Shown in pieces: positions 15,829 through 24,413 of a stretch of 64,000 bases of DNA (the stretch's first letter is position 1; every line of letters begins with the position of its first letter). Made by a program: the position numbers and the translations under genes. This DNA comes from Spirochaetaceae bacterium (GTDB taxonomy: Bacteria > Spirochaetota > Spirochaetia > Treponematales > Breznakiellaceae). A model generated the notes under the pieces. That model was not told the DNA's origin. It searched no databases and saw only the letters and a list, made by a program, of their open reading frames with translations. The stretch covers positions 1 through 64,000 of the forward strand of contig JAISLT010000101.1 in assembly GCA_031277165.1 (NCBI GenBank). Reading direction: 5' to 3'.

Positions 15829-17019
15829 ATGGGCCGCCGCTTGTTTTTGTGGGTTCTGTTTTTCCTCTGCACCTGGGGGGCCCTTGCCGCTCCGGGAACG
15901 GAAGCGGCGTTTCGCCGCAGGGCCCTGGACTTGGCGGATGCCATGGACAGGTCCCTACTGGCGGCCCAGGTGATTCTTACCGCGGTGGAGGGACGGACCA
16001 GGGTCCCCGAAAGGACCAGGGCCCTTTTGGCAGAAGTCCCCGCCGGGGGGATCATGCTTTTTGGCTACAACCTGGAGGATCCGGAAAAGTCCCGGGTTTT
16101 TATAGCGGAACTTTCCCGCTGTATCGAAGCAAATTCTTTCCCCCCCTTTTTTGCCTCGGATCAGGAAGGAGGATCGGTGCAGCGCTTCCGGGGAAGGGCC
16201 GCCCTGCCCCCGCCCCTTTCGTATTGGGAGGATTTTCAGCAGGAAGCGGCCCGGCTTAACATGGATCAGGGGACAGGCGCCGGAAGAACCCGGACCAGAC
16301 CCAGGGAAGAAAAAGAGGCGCTGGACCTGGTCCGGGAAAGGGCCCTTCTGTTGGTGGAAACCGGCGCAGAGACCGCGGGGCGGGAGCTGCGCCGTCTTGG
16401 AGTAACCCTTAATCTGGCCCCGGTGGCGGAGGTCCTCACCGGAAAGAACGGACCCTTCCTAAAGGATCGTTCCTACGGTCCCGATAGCTCTTTTACTGCC
16501 GGCGCCGCGGCGGCCTTTGTCCGGGGCATGGAAAGGGCGGGGGTGGCCGCGGCGGTAAAACACTTTCCCGGCAATTCCAGCGCCGATCCCCACCGGCACA
16601 GGGCGGTTCTTGACCTTTCCCCGGAAGAACTGGATCGGCTGATCGAGCCCTTCCGGTACATCATAGCCCGGGAAAATCCTGCGGCGGTAATGGTTTCCCA
16701 TGTGATTATTCCGGCCTGGGACTCAAAACCCTCCAGCCTTTCGGAGGAGGCGATCCGCCGCCTGCGGGCCCTGGGGTTCCAGGGAATAGTTCTGGCGGAC
16801 GACTTTGCCATGGCTGCGGCGGGGGCGCCGGTGGAAAAATGTGCGGTGGACGCCTTAAATGCCGGGGTGGACATGATCATGGCCTGGCCGGCGGATCTGC
16901 GGAAGCTGCACCGGACCATTCTTACAGCACTGGACAGGGGGGAACTTTCGGAGGGGCGCCTTCGGGAGGCGGCGGGGCGGATCCTCTATCAAAAATTACG
17001 CTATGGACTTATACGCTAG
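15829..17019 (+). CDS. Glycoside hydrolase family 3 (NagZ-like beta-N-acetylhexosaminidase)
   Basis: 396 aa from ATG 15829. The upstream in-frame TTG gives an implausible extension, and MGRRLFLWVLFFLCTWGALA is a signal peptide, so the enzyme is exported. GH3 motifs: PFFASDQEGGSVQRFRG, LNLAPVAEV, KHFPGN followed by DPHRHR (NagZ has KHFPG...DSH) and LADDFAMAA, the candidate nucleophile Asp. It probably trims peptidoglycan or chitin-type amino sugars. A TACGAT box lies 5 nt before ATG with no Shine-Dalgarno. About 30 extra charged residues sit at 145-165. Confidence 0.85.
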   Translation: MGRRLFLWVLFFLCTWGALAAPGTEAAFRRRALDLADAMDRSLLAAQVILTAVEGRTRVPERTRALLAEVPAGGIMLFGYNLEDPEKSRVFIAELSRCIEANSFPPFFASDQEGGSVQRFRGRAALPPPLSYWEDFQQEAARLNMDQGTGAGRTRTRPREEKEALDLVRERALLLVETGAETAGRELRRLGVTLNLAPVAEVLTGKNGPFLKDRSYGPDSSFTAGAAAAFVRGMERAGVAAAVKHFPGNSSADPHRHRAVLDLSPEELDRLIEPFRYIIARENPAAVMVSHVIIPAWDSKPSSLSEEAIRRLRALGFQGIVLADDFAMAAAGAPVEKCAVDALNAGVDMIMAWPADLRKLHRTILTALDRGELSEGRLREAAGRILYQKLRYGLIR

Positions 17020-17042
17020 GCCTGTTATATATTATCAAGGTA

Positions 17043-17771
17043 ATGAAAAATTTGCGCCTGGAAGACCGCATCCTCCTTGTTAATAACGATGTGATTGTGG
17101 TGAACAAACTCGCCGGCGAGGCCATGGAAGGGGCAAAGCGGGGAATGGCGGATCTGGGGAAACTGCTGACGGAAGAGTTTGGCGCTGTCAAAAAAGGCCG
17201 GGGAAAAGAAATGGTCCCAACGGCGGTACACCGGCTTGATGTTCCCGTTACCGGCTGCGCCCTTTTTGCCAGAACCTCCAGGGCGGTGACATTCCTTAAT
17301 AAATCCTTCTCCCGGACCGCGTACCAGGGGGGCAGGGCAGAAAAATACTACTGGGCGGTGGTGGAACTTTCCCGGGCTTTTTCGGATCTTCCCGAAACGG
17401 GGGAACTGGTGCACTGGATCCAGGTCAATACAAAAAAGAACCAAAGTACCGCCTACGATAAACCCAATGCCATGCGCAAAGAGGCAATACTCCGCTACCG
17501 GGTCCGGGGAAGGGGTAAAAGTTACGGTTTCTTGGAGATAGATTTGGTTACGGGCCGGCACCATCAGATCCGTTCACAGCTTGCCGCGGTGGGCCTCCAT
17601 ATTAAGGGGGATCTAAAATACGGCGCCAAACGCAGTGAACAGGATGGGGGCATCCGCCTCCATGCCCGGTCCCTCTATCTGCCGGACCCGTCCATACCGG
17701 GGAATTTTATTCAAATAAGCGCCGATCCTCCCCGGATGGACAAACTCTGGAACGATTTTACCGCCCTGTAA
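17043..17771 (+). CDS. RluA-family pseudouridine synthase
   Basis: 242 aa starting at ATG 17043 (MKNLRLEDRILLVN), the first start giving a normal family N-terminus. The catalytic motif VHRLDVPVTGCALFA carries the essential Asp, and LVTGRHHQIRSQLAA and GGIRLHARSLYL are RluA-subfamily signatures. It isomerises uridines in rRNA or tRNA. It has no S4 domain and is short, so the exact target cannot be named. It follows the GH3 gene by 23 bp; a TATATT box and a weak AAGGT occur in the gap. Confidence 0.87.
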   Translation: MKNLRLEDRILLVNNDVIVVNKLAGEAMEGAKRGMADLGKLLTEEFGAVKKGRGKEMVPTAVHRLDVPVTGCALFARTSRAVTFLNKSFSRTAYQGGRAEKYYWAVVELSRAFSDLPETGELVHWIQVNTKKNQSTAYDKPNAMRKEAILRYRVRGRGKSYGFLEIDLVTGRHHQIRSQLAAVGLHIKGDLKYGAKRSEQDGGIRLHARSLYLPDPSIPGNFIQISADPPRMDKLWNDFTAL

Positions 17772-17848
17772 TTTTCCGGTCCGTTCAAAATCCCCGGGGC
17801 GGCAATTCCCATCCCGATGAACTTTTCCAAAACTTCAGTTTTTAGAAA

Positions 17849-17957
17849 AGCAGCTTTAGACGAAGGATGCTTCGCAAGTGCTGAATCCTTATGCAGAGGA
17901 CTTAAGCGGAGAAGCTCCAAAGCCACTCCTAAAACTAACGGAGGTTTGGGAGTGGCT
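17849..17957. repeat. Repeat R4, copy a: covarying structured element
   Basis: About 110 bp between convergent 3' ends. It contains AAGGAT/ATCCTT, GGAG/CTCC and a main stem of 9-13 bp (AGCCACTCCTAAA 17921-17933 with TTTGGGAGTGGCT 17945-17957) capped by a conserved loop with CTAAC-GAG. The second copy at 47216-47328 keeps this stem through compensatory changes. The element ends next to the stop of the minus-strand mutarotase-like gene. Confidence 0.72.
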
Positions 17958-17958
17958 C

Positions 17959-19227
17959 CTATACATGGTGGCTTTCAAGGGCCGCCAGGATGTGAAAGCC
18001 CGGATCCGCGGCAAAAAAGGCCGTTTCTTTTCCCGTACAGGCCAGGCGGTTTTCTTCCGCCTGGACGACAAGAATTCCCCCGTCCAGGGCCTCGCCCCCA
18101 TAGGGGCCAAAGAGGACCCCGCTGCGAAGGGTTTTATGTCCCCCGGCGGGGATCTTTACCGTGGCGGGGTTTCCCAGGACATGGCGCATTTCCCTGGCAA
18201 ATTCCAGTCCATAGGCAAAGGCCGAAACTGAATTTTCCAATCCTAGACAGTAGCTCAGATCCGGCCCCCCCTCATAGGGGGCCCAGGGGGTAAAGGGCCT
18301 GCCGCCGTACTGCATCCACAGGTTGTTAAAATACAGGGCAATGGTATCTTCCTCCTCCAGTGCGGGGCCCGTGGCAAAGCTTAGATAGACCATCTTTAGA
18401 TGGGGGTTCACCGCCCCCAGCCATGTCAATGGGGCGGAACGGGAAACGGCGCCGGTGGCAAAGTCGGTGTGCCCCAGGGGGGCGGGTACAATAGACAGGT
18501 CTGTCTTTCCGCCCCGCAGCAGCGGCGCCCGGGAAAGACTTGAAAATTCCGCTCCCAGGGCCAGGCGGGTGGTGGTGTCAAATTCACCCCCCGGAGGCGG
18601 GGTAATCCATTTTTCCGCCGCCCCGGAAATACGGCACCCTTCGTACAGAAAGGGGGACCCCACCACATTGTGCCAGCCGGCACAGATCTCCGTATCCGCA
18701 AGGCCCCGGTTCCGCACCCGAATGCTGGTATAGTGCACCGCCTGACCGGGGATTAGGGCGTCGATCTTACTGAACGAAAGGGGAAAGCCCTTATCGGGGC
18801 TTTCCATAACCGAAAGAAACCAAATGGCCCCGGATTGTTGATCCGTATCGTTGGTCACATAGCGCCATTTTTGATTGCTGGTCCATCCATGGGGGGGCAC
18901 GGGAACCCCCTCCACAATATGGCCGGGACCAAAGTTGGGAATACACGGAAAGTTTCCGGCGATGTGGTAGAGCAGATTGGACTTCCAAAAGGAACCGTGT
19001 TCCGTATCGGTGTAGGGCCTGCCGGTGTTGGACCGGAACCAGGGCATCCAGTGGGCGTTGATCCAGTGGACAGAGTCGCCTTCCTCTCCTCCGCGAAGGC
19101 CGGAAAGCTCCGGGACCATTCCCCCTATGTCGTCGATCATCACCCTAAGGTTTGTGCCTTCAAGCACCGTGGCTTCCCTGCCCCCCAGTTCCACCACCCG
19201 GCTTATCAAACTTTTACTGTCCGCCAT
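17959..19227 (-). CDS. Galactose-mutarotase-fold protein (aldose epimerase-like)
   Basis: 422 aa, cytoplasmic. The beta-rich sequence with an N-terminal DIGGMVPELSGL, then HWINAHWMPW and VPPHGWTSNQKW (the His-Gly typical of the aldose-1-epimerase active-site region), and later GAGW-type repeats suggests the galactose mutarotase-like superfamily. The exact sugar is unknown; it is larger than classic GalM (about 340 aa). GGGGA precedes ATG and a TTGCAC / TATGCT promoter lies upstream. It could also be an uncharacterised carbohydrate-binding protein. Confidence 0.55.
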   Translation of the reverse strand: MADSKSLISRVVELGGREATVLEGTNLRVMIDDIGGMVPELSGLRGGEEGDSVHWINAHWMPWFRSNTGRPYTDTEHGSFWKSNLLYHIAGNFPCIPNFGPGHIVEGVPVPPHGWTSNQKWRYVTNDTDQQSGAIWFLSVMESPDKGFPLSFSKIDALIPGQAVHYTSIRVRNRGLADTEICAGWHNVVGSPFLYEGCRISGAAEKWITPPPGGEFDTTTRLALGAEFSSLSRAPLLRGGKTDLSIVPAPLGHTDFATGAVSRSAPLTWLGAVNPHLKMVYLSFATGPALEEEDTIALYFNNLWMQYGGRPFTPWAPYEGGPDLSYCLGLENSVSAFAYGLEFAREMRHVLGNPATVKIPAGGHKTLRSGVLFGPYGGEALDGGILVVQAEENRLACTGKETAFFAADPGFHILAALESHHV

Positions 19228-19264
19228 ATCTTCGTCCCCGTTTGTCCCTTTTGATCTTTATTTT

Positions 19265-19294
19265 AGCATAATCCCTTTTGGTAAAAATGTGCAA
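19265..19294 (-). promoter_or_regulatory. Promoter of the mutarotase-like gene
   Basis: Read on the minus strand: TTGCAC (19294-19289), an 18-bp spacer and TATGCT (19270-19265), followed about 30 bases later by the GGGGAC site and ATG 19227. Confidence 0.55.
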
Positions 19295-19357
19295 TGCGGC
19301 TAAAGTTACATTTTAAAATGGGGCATTTCGTGCGGTTCTTTTAAAAAACACCGGGTT

Positions 19358-20254
19358 TTAATGCGCCGTTTTTTTTTGGGTAAGGCTAAGGTATGTAAGA
19401 AGGGGCTGCCGCCAGTCCTCCGATTCCGCTTCACAAAAAAACCGGTACAGGCCTATGATATGTTCCCGGAGCCACGCAATATCCTCCGGCGGCACCAGGT
19501 TTCCCCCATAGAAGGGGGCGTATTCCGGAGGGATGTCCCGGTTGTTCCCGGTTTGGAAAAGACCGTACACAAAGGTTTCCGCATCGGCGGTGGTAAAACA
19601 GGAAGGGTCCAGGCGGTTCATGGCGTACAGGGCCGCGGCAATACAGTTGATGCTGTGCTGTTTAACATACAGGACCGCATCGGTAATAACCTGGGCCCCC
19701 GTAAAAACCCGTTTCAAAAGGGGGCCCAGGGCCTCCGTTTCGCCCAGGGCCCTTGCATAGCCCCGGAGCTTCACATAGGACTGAAGGACGATCATCACAT
19801 GAAGGCTTGGCAGGCACATTAGGTGGGGATCAAAAAGATGGATAATAAAAAAACGGAATGTTTTTATATACCGGGGCCGCTTGGTGGTAGAAAGGTTTTT
19901 GCTGTAAATTTGGAAGGCAAAAAAATACAGGTTTGCTATGGAATCGATAAAATCTACCGCCATGGCGGCGCCGGTTTTTTTGTACCGCCGGCAGAGGAAC
20001 CCCACAATACGGATCCAAAAGGCGGTAAAATCAAGGTAGATCCGGATAAACCGGGGATTAAAGGGAATACACCCGTCCAGATCGTGTTTTATCCACGACA
20101 GGGGAACCCCGCCGGGGAACAGGGCGGATTTATATTGAAAAAGAAAGAATTTTCTTACGATTACGGCGGTACAGCGCAGTCCCCTGGCTAATACCCGGGG
20201 ATGGATGAGCAACTGTAGTACCGTACTTCCCATACCGGGAAAAGTCCCTTTCAT
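19358..20254 (-). CDS. Polytopic membrane protein with PAP2/Aur1-like motifs
   Basis: 298 aa with several hydrophobic segments. MCLPSLHVMIVLQSYV and, 60 residues later, VKQHSINCIAAALYAM resemble the second and third motifs of inositolphosphotransferase-type PAP2 proteins (PSLH ... KQH). The Asp normally 4 residues after the last His is missing, so catalysis is uncertain. The C-terminal third is soluble and unassigned. AAGGGG precedes ATG. A lipid-phosphate or lipid head-group role is inference only. Confidence 0.5.
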   Translation of the reverse strand: MKGTFPGMGSTVLQLLIHPRVLARGLRCTAVIVRKFFLFQYKSALFPGGVPLSWIKHDLDGCIPFNPRFIRIYLDFTAFWIRIVGFLCRRYKKTGAAMAVDFIDSIANLYFFAFQIYSKNLSTTKRPRYIKTFRFFIIHLFDPHLMCLPSLHVMIVLQSYVKLRGYARALGETEALGPLLKRVFTGAQVITDAVLYVKQHSINCIAAALYAMNRLDPSCFTTADAETFVYGLFQTGNNRDIPPEYAPFYGGNLVPPEDIAWLREHIIGLYRFFCEAESEDWRQPLLTYLSLTQKKTAH

Positions 20255-20299
20255 CCCCTTGCCTTTTACCTCGTTTTATTTCATAGTACGGCATTATAT

Positions 20300-20311
20300 C
20301 CCCCCGGGGGG
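20300..20311. promoter_or_regulatory. 12-bp GC palindrome in a divergent intergenic region
   Basis: CCCCCCGGGGGG stands between the divergent PAP2-like and DUF554 genes, just downstream of an AT-rich TTATAT stretch. It may be an operator or simply a palindrome; nothing else supports a function. Confidence 0.3.
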
Positions 20312-20334
20312 AATTCTGCAAGCGGGAGAAAAAA

Positions 20335-21066
20335 ATGCTGGGACCGGTGGTAAACGCGCTTACCGTGGTGGTGTGTTCGCTTTTAGGCTGTTTTTTGATC
20401 CGGGGAATTCCCGAACGGTTTGAAGACACCTTAAAAAAAGGCATTGGACTGGCGATCATCTACCTGGGCATCCGGGGCGCCCTGGATAATAAACGGGAGC
20501 TGCTTCTTATTATCAGCCTGGTCGCGGGGGCCCTCTTAGGAGAACTTATTGATATAGATAGATGGATGAACCGCCTGGGCCTTTGGGCAGAAAAAAAGCT
20601 TCATTTGGAAGGCTCCGGCAGGGGGGGATCCTTTGCCCAGGGATTTGTGACGGCCAGCATACTTTTCTGCACCGGTTCCATGGCCATTGTGGGATCCATG
20701 CAGTCCGGCCTTGCGGGGAACCACCAGATCCTCTACGCCAAGTCGATCCTGGACGGTTCAATCTCCCTGATCTTTGGAGCATCCATGGGCATTGGGGTGC
20801 TTTTTTCCGCGATCCCCGTCTTGGTGTACCAGGGGAGTATAGCCCTTCTTTCCATGGCGGTAAGGGATTTTCTTAGCCCGGAGATTATCACCGAAATGTC
20901 CGCGGTGGGCAACATTCTGGTGGCGGCCCTGGGGTTTAACTTTGTCTGTCTGGCAGGAAAAAACCCGGACCGGACCGGGGAGATACGGGTGGCAAACCTT
21001 ATTCCGGCGATCTTTATTCCCTGGATATACATGGGGATTGAAGGTCTTATTCACCGTGGAGTATAA
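20335..21066 (+). CDS. DUF554 family membrane protein
   Basis: 243 aa, about six to seven transmembrane segments, inner membrane. The DUF554/YdfK signature is clear: N-terminal MLGPVVNALTVVVCSLLG, then GIGLAIIYLGIRGAL, GELIDID and the segment with FVTASILFCTGSMAIVGSMQSG. It is proposed to be a transporter, but the family has no firm function. Length is normal. GGGAG precedes ATG. It is divergent from the PAP2-like gene and 90 bp upstream of mntP, with which it may be co-transcribed. Confidence 0.85.
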   Translation: MLGPVVNALTVVVCSLLGCFLIRGIPERFEDTLKKGIGLAIIYLGIRGALDNKRELLLIISLVAGALLGELIDIDRWMNRLGLWAEKKLHLEGSGRGGSFAQGFVTASILFCTGSMAIVGSMQSGLAGNHQILYAKSILDGSISLIFGASMGIGVLFSAIPVLVYQGSIALLSMAVRDFLSPEIITEMSAVGNILVAALGFNFVCLAGKNPDRTGEIRVANLIPAIFIPWIYMGIEGLIHRGV

Positions 21067-21156
21067 TTAAATTTACAGTTAAAACTAAGGTTACTGACTC
21101 TATCGGCCTGCTTAAAACCCATGTTACGCACCAGGCGGGGAGTAAGGGAACATATT

Positions 21157-21717
21157 GTGAGTTTATTAGAGGTTGTGTTAATTGCCTTTGGCTTGTCCAT
21201 GGATGCTTTTGCGGTGGCAATTACCCTGGGCGTACCGGTAAAAAACCCAACCCGGATGGAGATAATGCTTCCGGGAATATATTTTGGTTTTTTTCAGGCA
21301 TTCATGCCCGCCATGGGCTATGTGGGGGGCATGTATTCGGTTAATAAAATACAGGGATTTGATCATTGGATCGCATTTGCCCTGCTTGGTTTTATCGGCG
21401 GAAAAATGCTAAAGGACAGTTTGTCCAAGGCAGAAGAAAAACCCGCAGCCAAAAATACCCTTCAATTCATAAAGATGTTACTGTTGGCCATTGCCACAAG
21501 CATTGATGCATTGGCCGTAGGAATAACCTTTGCCATATTAAGGGTAAATATTTTAAGGGCCATACTGATCACCGGAACAACAACATTTTTTGTAACCATG
21601 GCCGGGGTAAAAATAGGGAATATGTTCGGAACAAAATTCAAATCCCAGGCGGAATTTGCAGGGGGATTGATCCTTATATTATTGGGGATAAAAATAGTCG
21701 TAGAACATATCTTCTAA
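21157..21717 (+). CDS. mntP: Manganese efflux pump MntP
   Basis: 186 aa from GTG 21157 (VSLLEVVLIAFGLSMDAFAV), chosen because TAAGGGAA precedes it and the N-terminus then matches the family. MntP exports Mn2+ across the inner membrane. The two repeated acidic motifs are present: GLSMDAFAVAITLG and ATSIDALAVGITFA, each with its conserved Asp in a membrane helix. Six transmembrane segments are expected. No yybP-ykoY riboswitch can be recognised in the 90 bp upstream. Confidence 0.92.
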   Translation: MSLLEVVLIAFGLSMDAFAVAITLGVPVKNPTRMEIMLPGIYFGFFQAFMPAMGYVGGMYSVNKIQGFDHWIAFALLGFIGGKMLKDSLSKAEEKPAAKNTLQFIKMLLLAIATSIDALAVGITFAILRVNILRAILITGTTTFFVTMAGVKIGNMFGTKFKSQAEFAGGLILILLGIKIVVEHIF

Positions 21718-21736
21718 AATCCAAGGCTGCTGTTCC

Positions 21737-21751
21737 AAAACCGGTGGTTTT
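21737..21751. terminator. Bidirectional hairpin between mntP and the SDR gene
   Basis: AAAACC-GGT-GGTTTT forms a 6-bp stem flanked by A and T runs on both sides, between convergent stop codons. It resembles a weak bidirectional intrinsic terminator and overlaps the SDR stop. Confidence 0.4.
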
Positions 21752-23030
21752 AATGCAGCATAACCTGGCCGCCGGTAACAGGCACCGCCTGCCCTGTTTC
21801 GTACTTTTGCTCCACCACGTAGTAAATTGCCCGCATCACATCGGGGCCCTCGCATCCCCGCTTCATGGGAACCCGGTCTTCGTAATAGGCCTTTACGTCC
21901 GCCACGGTGCGGGCCCCGCTAACCTTGCCGGCCCTAAGGTACTGGACAAACAGTCCCTTTTCCGGGTCTGCCCACAGGGGGCCGTCGAAGAAGTTCCCCG
22001 GACAGATGGAGTTGACCTTGATGTTATACTCCACCAGTTCCAGCGCGAAACTCGCGGTAAGACCCAGGCCGCCGAATTTACTCCCCGCATAGGCGCCGTT
22101 CTTATTGGATCCTTCCAGCCCCGATTTAGAATTGATCTGGATAATATCGGTCTTCCATTGCAGCGCGGTAAGATGTTGGAGCCTTAAAATGCGGCTGGCA
22201 TATTTGGCCGTAATAAAATAACCCACATAGTTAACCTCGGTGGTAAACTTAAAAGATTCCAGTTTCTGTTCCATCACGCTTCCGGCTTGAAGCACCCCCG
22301 CGTTGCAAATGCAAAGATCAAGGCCCCCGGCCTGTTCCGCCACAAAGGCAAAGAGGGCTTCCATCGAAGTCTCGCTGGTTATATCCGCCTGTACCGGAAT
22401 TGCCGCGGTCCTTCCCAGGGAATCATTGATCTTCCCCGCCAGTGCCTCTGCCCCTTTAAGGTTCAGATCCGCGATAAAAACCAGGGCCCCCGATGCGGCC
22501 AAACCCAGGCTTATCTGTTCGCCAAAACCCTGGGCGCCGCCGGTTACCACCGCCACCCGGTTTTTAACCACACAGGAACGGTTTGCCGCGGAAAGGTCCG
22601 GGGAAAAGAATTCCCCCCCGGGTTTCCGGCCGGATCGTTCCTCAAGCAAGGCGTCGTCCCCGTTTTTTTGGCGGTTCCGCGCCGCATCGATATCCCGGTC
22701 AATCCAGAAGATCCCCAGGGTTTTTGCCCCCCGTTTAAGGACTATAGAAGAGGGCTGTTTGTTTACCGTTTCGGCACATTCCGCTTCGGAACGCTCTGCC
22801 CCGGAAGGGGTTATCTCAAATTCCCAGGCCGCATAGGCTTCGTTTAAAATTTTGGCGGCCTCTTCTTCGTGGAAGATCTCGGCGCCGCTGTTATCTTTTT
22901 TAAAGGCCGAATCTAAATCCACGGTCAGGGCGTTCTGCGGCTCCGGCCCCTGACCTGTGATGACGATCCGGGGAGCCTTGGCCGCGTGAATACAAATGCC
23001 TCTTACCAGGGGCGCTAGAATAGAAATCAT
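21750..23030 (-). CDS. Short-chain dehydrogenase with extra N-terminal domain
   Basis: 426 aa. From about residue 157 it is a complete SDR: VAVVTGGAQGFGEQ (163-170 cofactor loop), DLCICNAGV, the catalytic Ser in INSKSG and YAGSK. The fold and the ending AVPVTGGQVMLH recall sorbitol-6-phosphate dehydrogenase-like enzymes. Residues 1-155 are an unassigned domain with IVITGQGPEPQNALTVDLD, somewhat like the linker region of aldolase-dehydrogenase fusions of the RhaD type. Its start overlaps the stop of the upstream PHP gene (ATGA), so both act in one operon, perhaps in sugar catabolism. Confidence 0.75.
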   Translation of the reverse strand: MISILAPLVRGICIHAAKAPRIVITGQGPEPQNALTVDLDSAFKKDNSGAEIFHEEEAAKILNEAYAAWEFEITPSGAERSEAECAETVNKQPSSIVLKRGAKTLGIFWIDRDIDAARNRQKNGDDALLEERSGRKPGGEFFSPDLSAANRSCVVKNRVAVVTGGAQGFGEQISLGLAASGALVFIADLNLKGAEALAGKINDSLGRTAAIPVQADITSETSMEALFAFVAEQAGGLDLCICNAGVLQAGSVMEQKLESFKFTTEVNYVGYFITAKYASRILRLQHLTALQWKTDIIQINSKSGLEGSNKNGAYAGSKFGGLGLTASFALELVEYNIKVNSICPGNFFDGPLWADPEKGLFVQYLRAGKVSGARTVADVKAYYEDRVPMKRGCEGPDVMRAIYYVVEQKYETGQAVPVTGGQVMLH

Positions 23031-24400
23031 GGCAACCTTCCTTTAAGGAGTTCTTCGATCAGGCGGGGGACGGATTCTTCCGGATGGTACAGATCCAGCG
23101 ATCTTCCGGCCCTTGCATATAATATAATTCTTTCCTGTAAAGAAAGCGAATAAAATGGATTGGCGGAAGAAAAAAGCGCCCAGGAACTGTCCACGGAAGC
23201 TAAGCGTTCGTGGGCAATAAGGGCCCAGGTGGTGTCCACCAGGTGCCTGCACCGGGGGCTTAGCACCTCCGGACAGTTAAAGGACTGACGGCTGGAGTTA
23301 ATGTCTACCCCGGAAATTTCCATTAAACCCCCGCGGGCGCAAAGTGCCTGTATACCCTCAATCTGGGCCGGACTGTTTCTGGGGGGCATATAGGTTACCG
23401 CCCTATAGCCCAGCCGGTGCAGTTCTTCGAACAATTCGGAAAGAAAATCATCTTCAAATTTTTCCGCCTTTTTATCCCCCGTCGGCGAGTTCCCCACATC
23501 CCCCAGGTACGCATAGGCGGGAATGGCGCCGATGGAAAGGGCAAAATCCACCGCATCCTTTGCGGGGATACATTCATTTTCATCGGGCTGAATAAAAAAC
23601 AGCGGAAGAAAACCGGTTTTAAGTACCCCCAGAAGATCATAGAGGTAGTGGGGGTTGGCGGGATCTGCCAGGAATTTTTCCTGGGATGGTTCTACCGGGA
23701 TAGTCAGGTCCCTCCTAAGCCCCTGGACAAGTTCGATTCCCCGGCCATACCGGGTTATTATTTTTTCCGCCGCCGCGGCCAGTAAATGCCGCTCGGTAAT
23801 TTCCCCGCCCCGCAGGTACTGGGATTTTTGTATCAGATCCCTTTCATAATCAATGGCCTCCAGGGCCGCTTCCGCCAAAATGACATTGGCGGCTTCGGTC
23901 ATTTGCCTGGTCCGTTTAAGCCTAAACTCCCGGATAGGCTTAAGAAAGGCTGCGGTACTTTCCTGGGCAGTGGAAGGTATTCCCTGGATAGTCATATAGA
24001 CCAGTCCCGCTGAATCGGGGTTGTTTATTTTTCGATCCGCCATGGGTCCGGGTTTACCCCCCGGGCCGGTCTTAAAACTTACCCGGATTTCAAAGCCGGA
24101 GCAGCCGCCCATGCCCAGGGCGGCGCAGGCGGCGATCATCTCCGGGGCGGCGGCCCAGGAGTCATGGTCCACCGAACCGGCGGCTTCGAGGCCCGCCTCC
24201 CGGGCCTTTAGGGCTGCCATGGACGGCGTATAGGGACTAAAGCTGTATATGGTATGGATATGGTTGTTTACTTCGCCGTTTCCGTTTTTTTCCATACCAC
24301 TGCTTATGCCGGGGACCCCCTGCCTTAGGGCCGCAAGCCGTTCTTCCGGATCCAGCCGCGGATCGTTTATTGCCGCCGGTGTTTTACTGGAGCTGTCCAT
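23027..24400 (-). CDS. PHP-domain metal-dependent hydrolase
   Basis: 457 aa. The N-terminal NNHIHTIYSFSPYTPSM followed by GLEAAGSVDHDSW is the PHP phosphoesterase signature (HxH ... DHD), which binds two or three metals. Later His/Asp residues (AYAYLGD, SGVDINSS) could complete the site. The substrate is unknown. Its coupling to the sugar-type SDR suggests a phosphorylated sugar or sugar-acid pathway. There is no clear Shine-Dalgarno; TACACT sits 7 nt before ATG, so the mRNA may be leaderless. It begins 13 bp after the chemoreceptor gene. Confidence 0.72.
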   Translation of the reverse strand: MDSSSKTPAAINDPRLDPEERLAALRQGVPGISSGMEKNGNGEVNNHIHTIYSFSPYTPSMAALKAREAGLEAAGSVDHDSWAAAPEMIAACAALGMGGCSGFEIRVSFKTGPGGKPGPMADRKINNPDSAGLVYMTIQGIPSTAQESTAAFLKPIREFRLKRTRQMTEAANVILAEAALEAIDYERDLIQKSQYLRGGEITERHLLAAAAEKIITRYGRGIELVQGLRRDLTIPVEPSQEKFLADPANPHYLYDLLGVLKTGFLPLFFIQPDENECIPAKDAVDFALSIGAIPAYAYLGDVGNSPTGDKKAEKFEDDFLSELFEELHRLGYRAVTYMPPRNSPAQIEGIQALCARGGLMEISGVDINSSRQSFNCPEVLSPRCRHLVDTTWALIAHERLASVDSSWALFSSANPFYSLSLQERIILYARAGRSLDLYHPEESVPRLIEELLKGRLP

Positions 24401-24413
24401 AACAGCCAGTGTA

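Noticed and set aside
21067-21156. A yybP-ykoY manganese riboswitch upstream of mntP
   Set aside because: The region is only 90 bp and shows neither the expected paired helices nor the conserved loop sequences.
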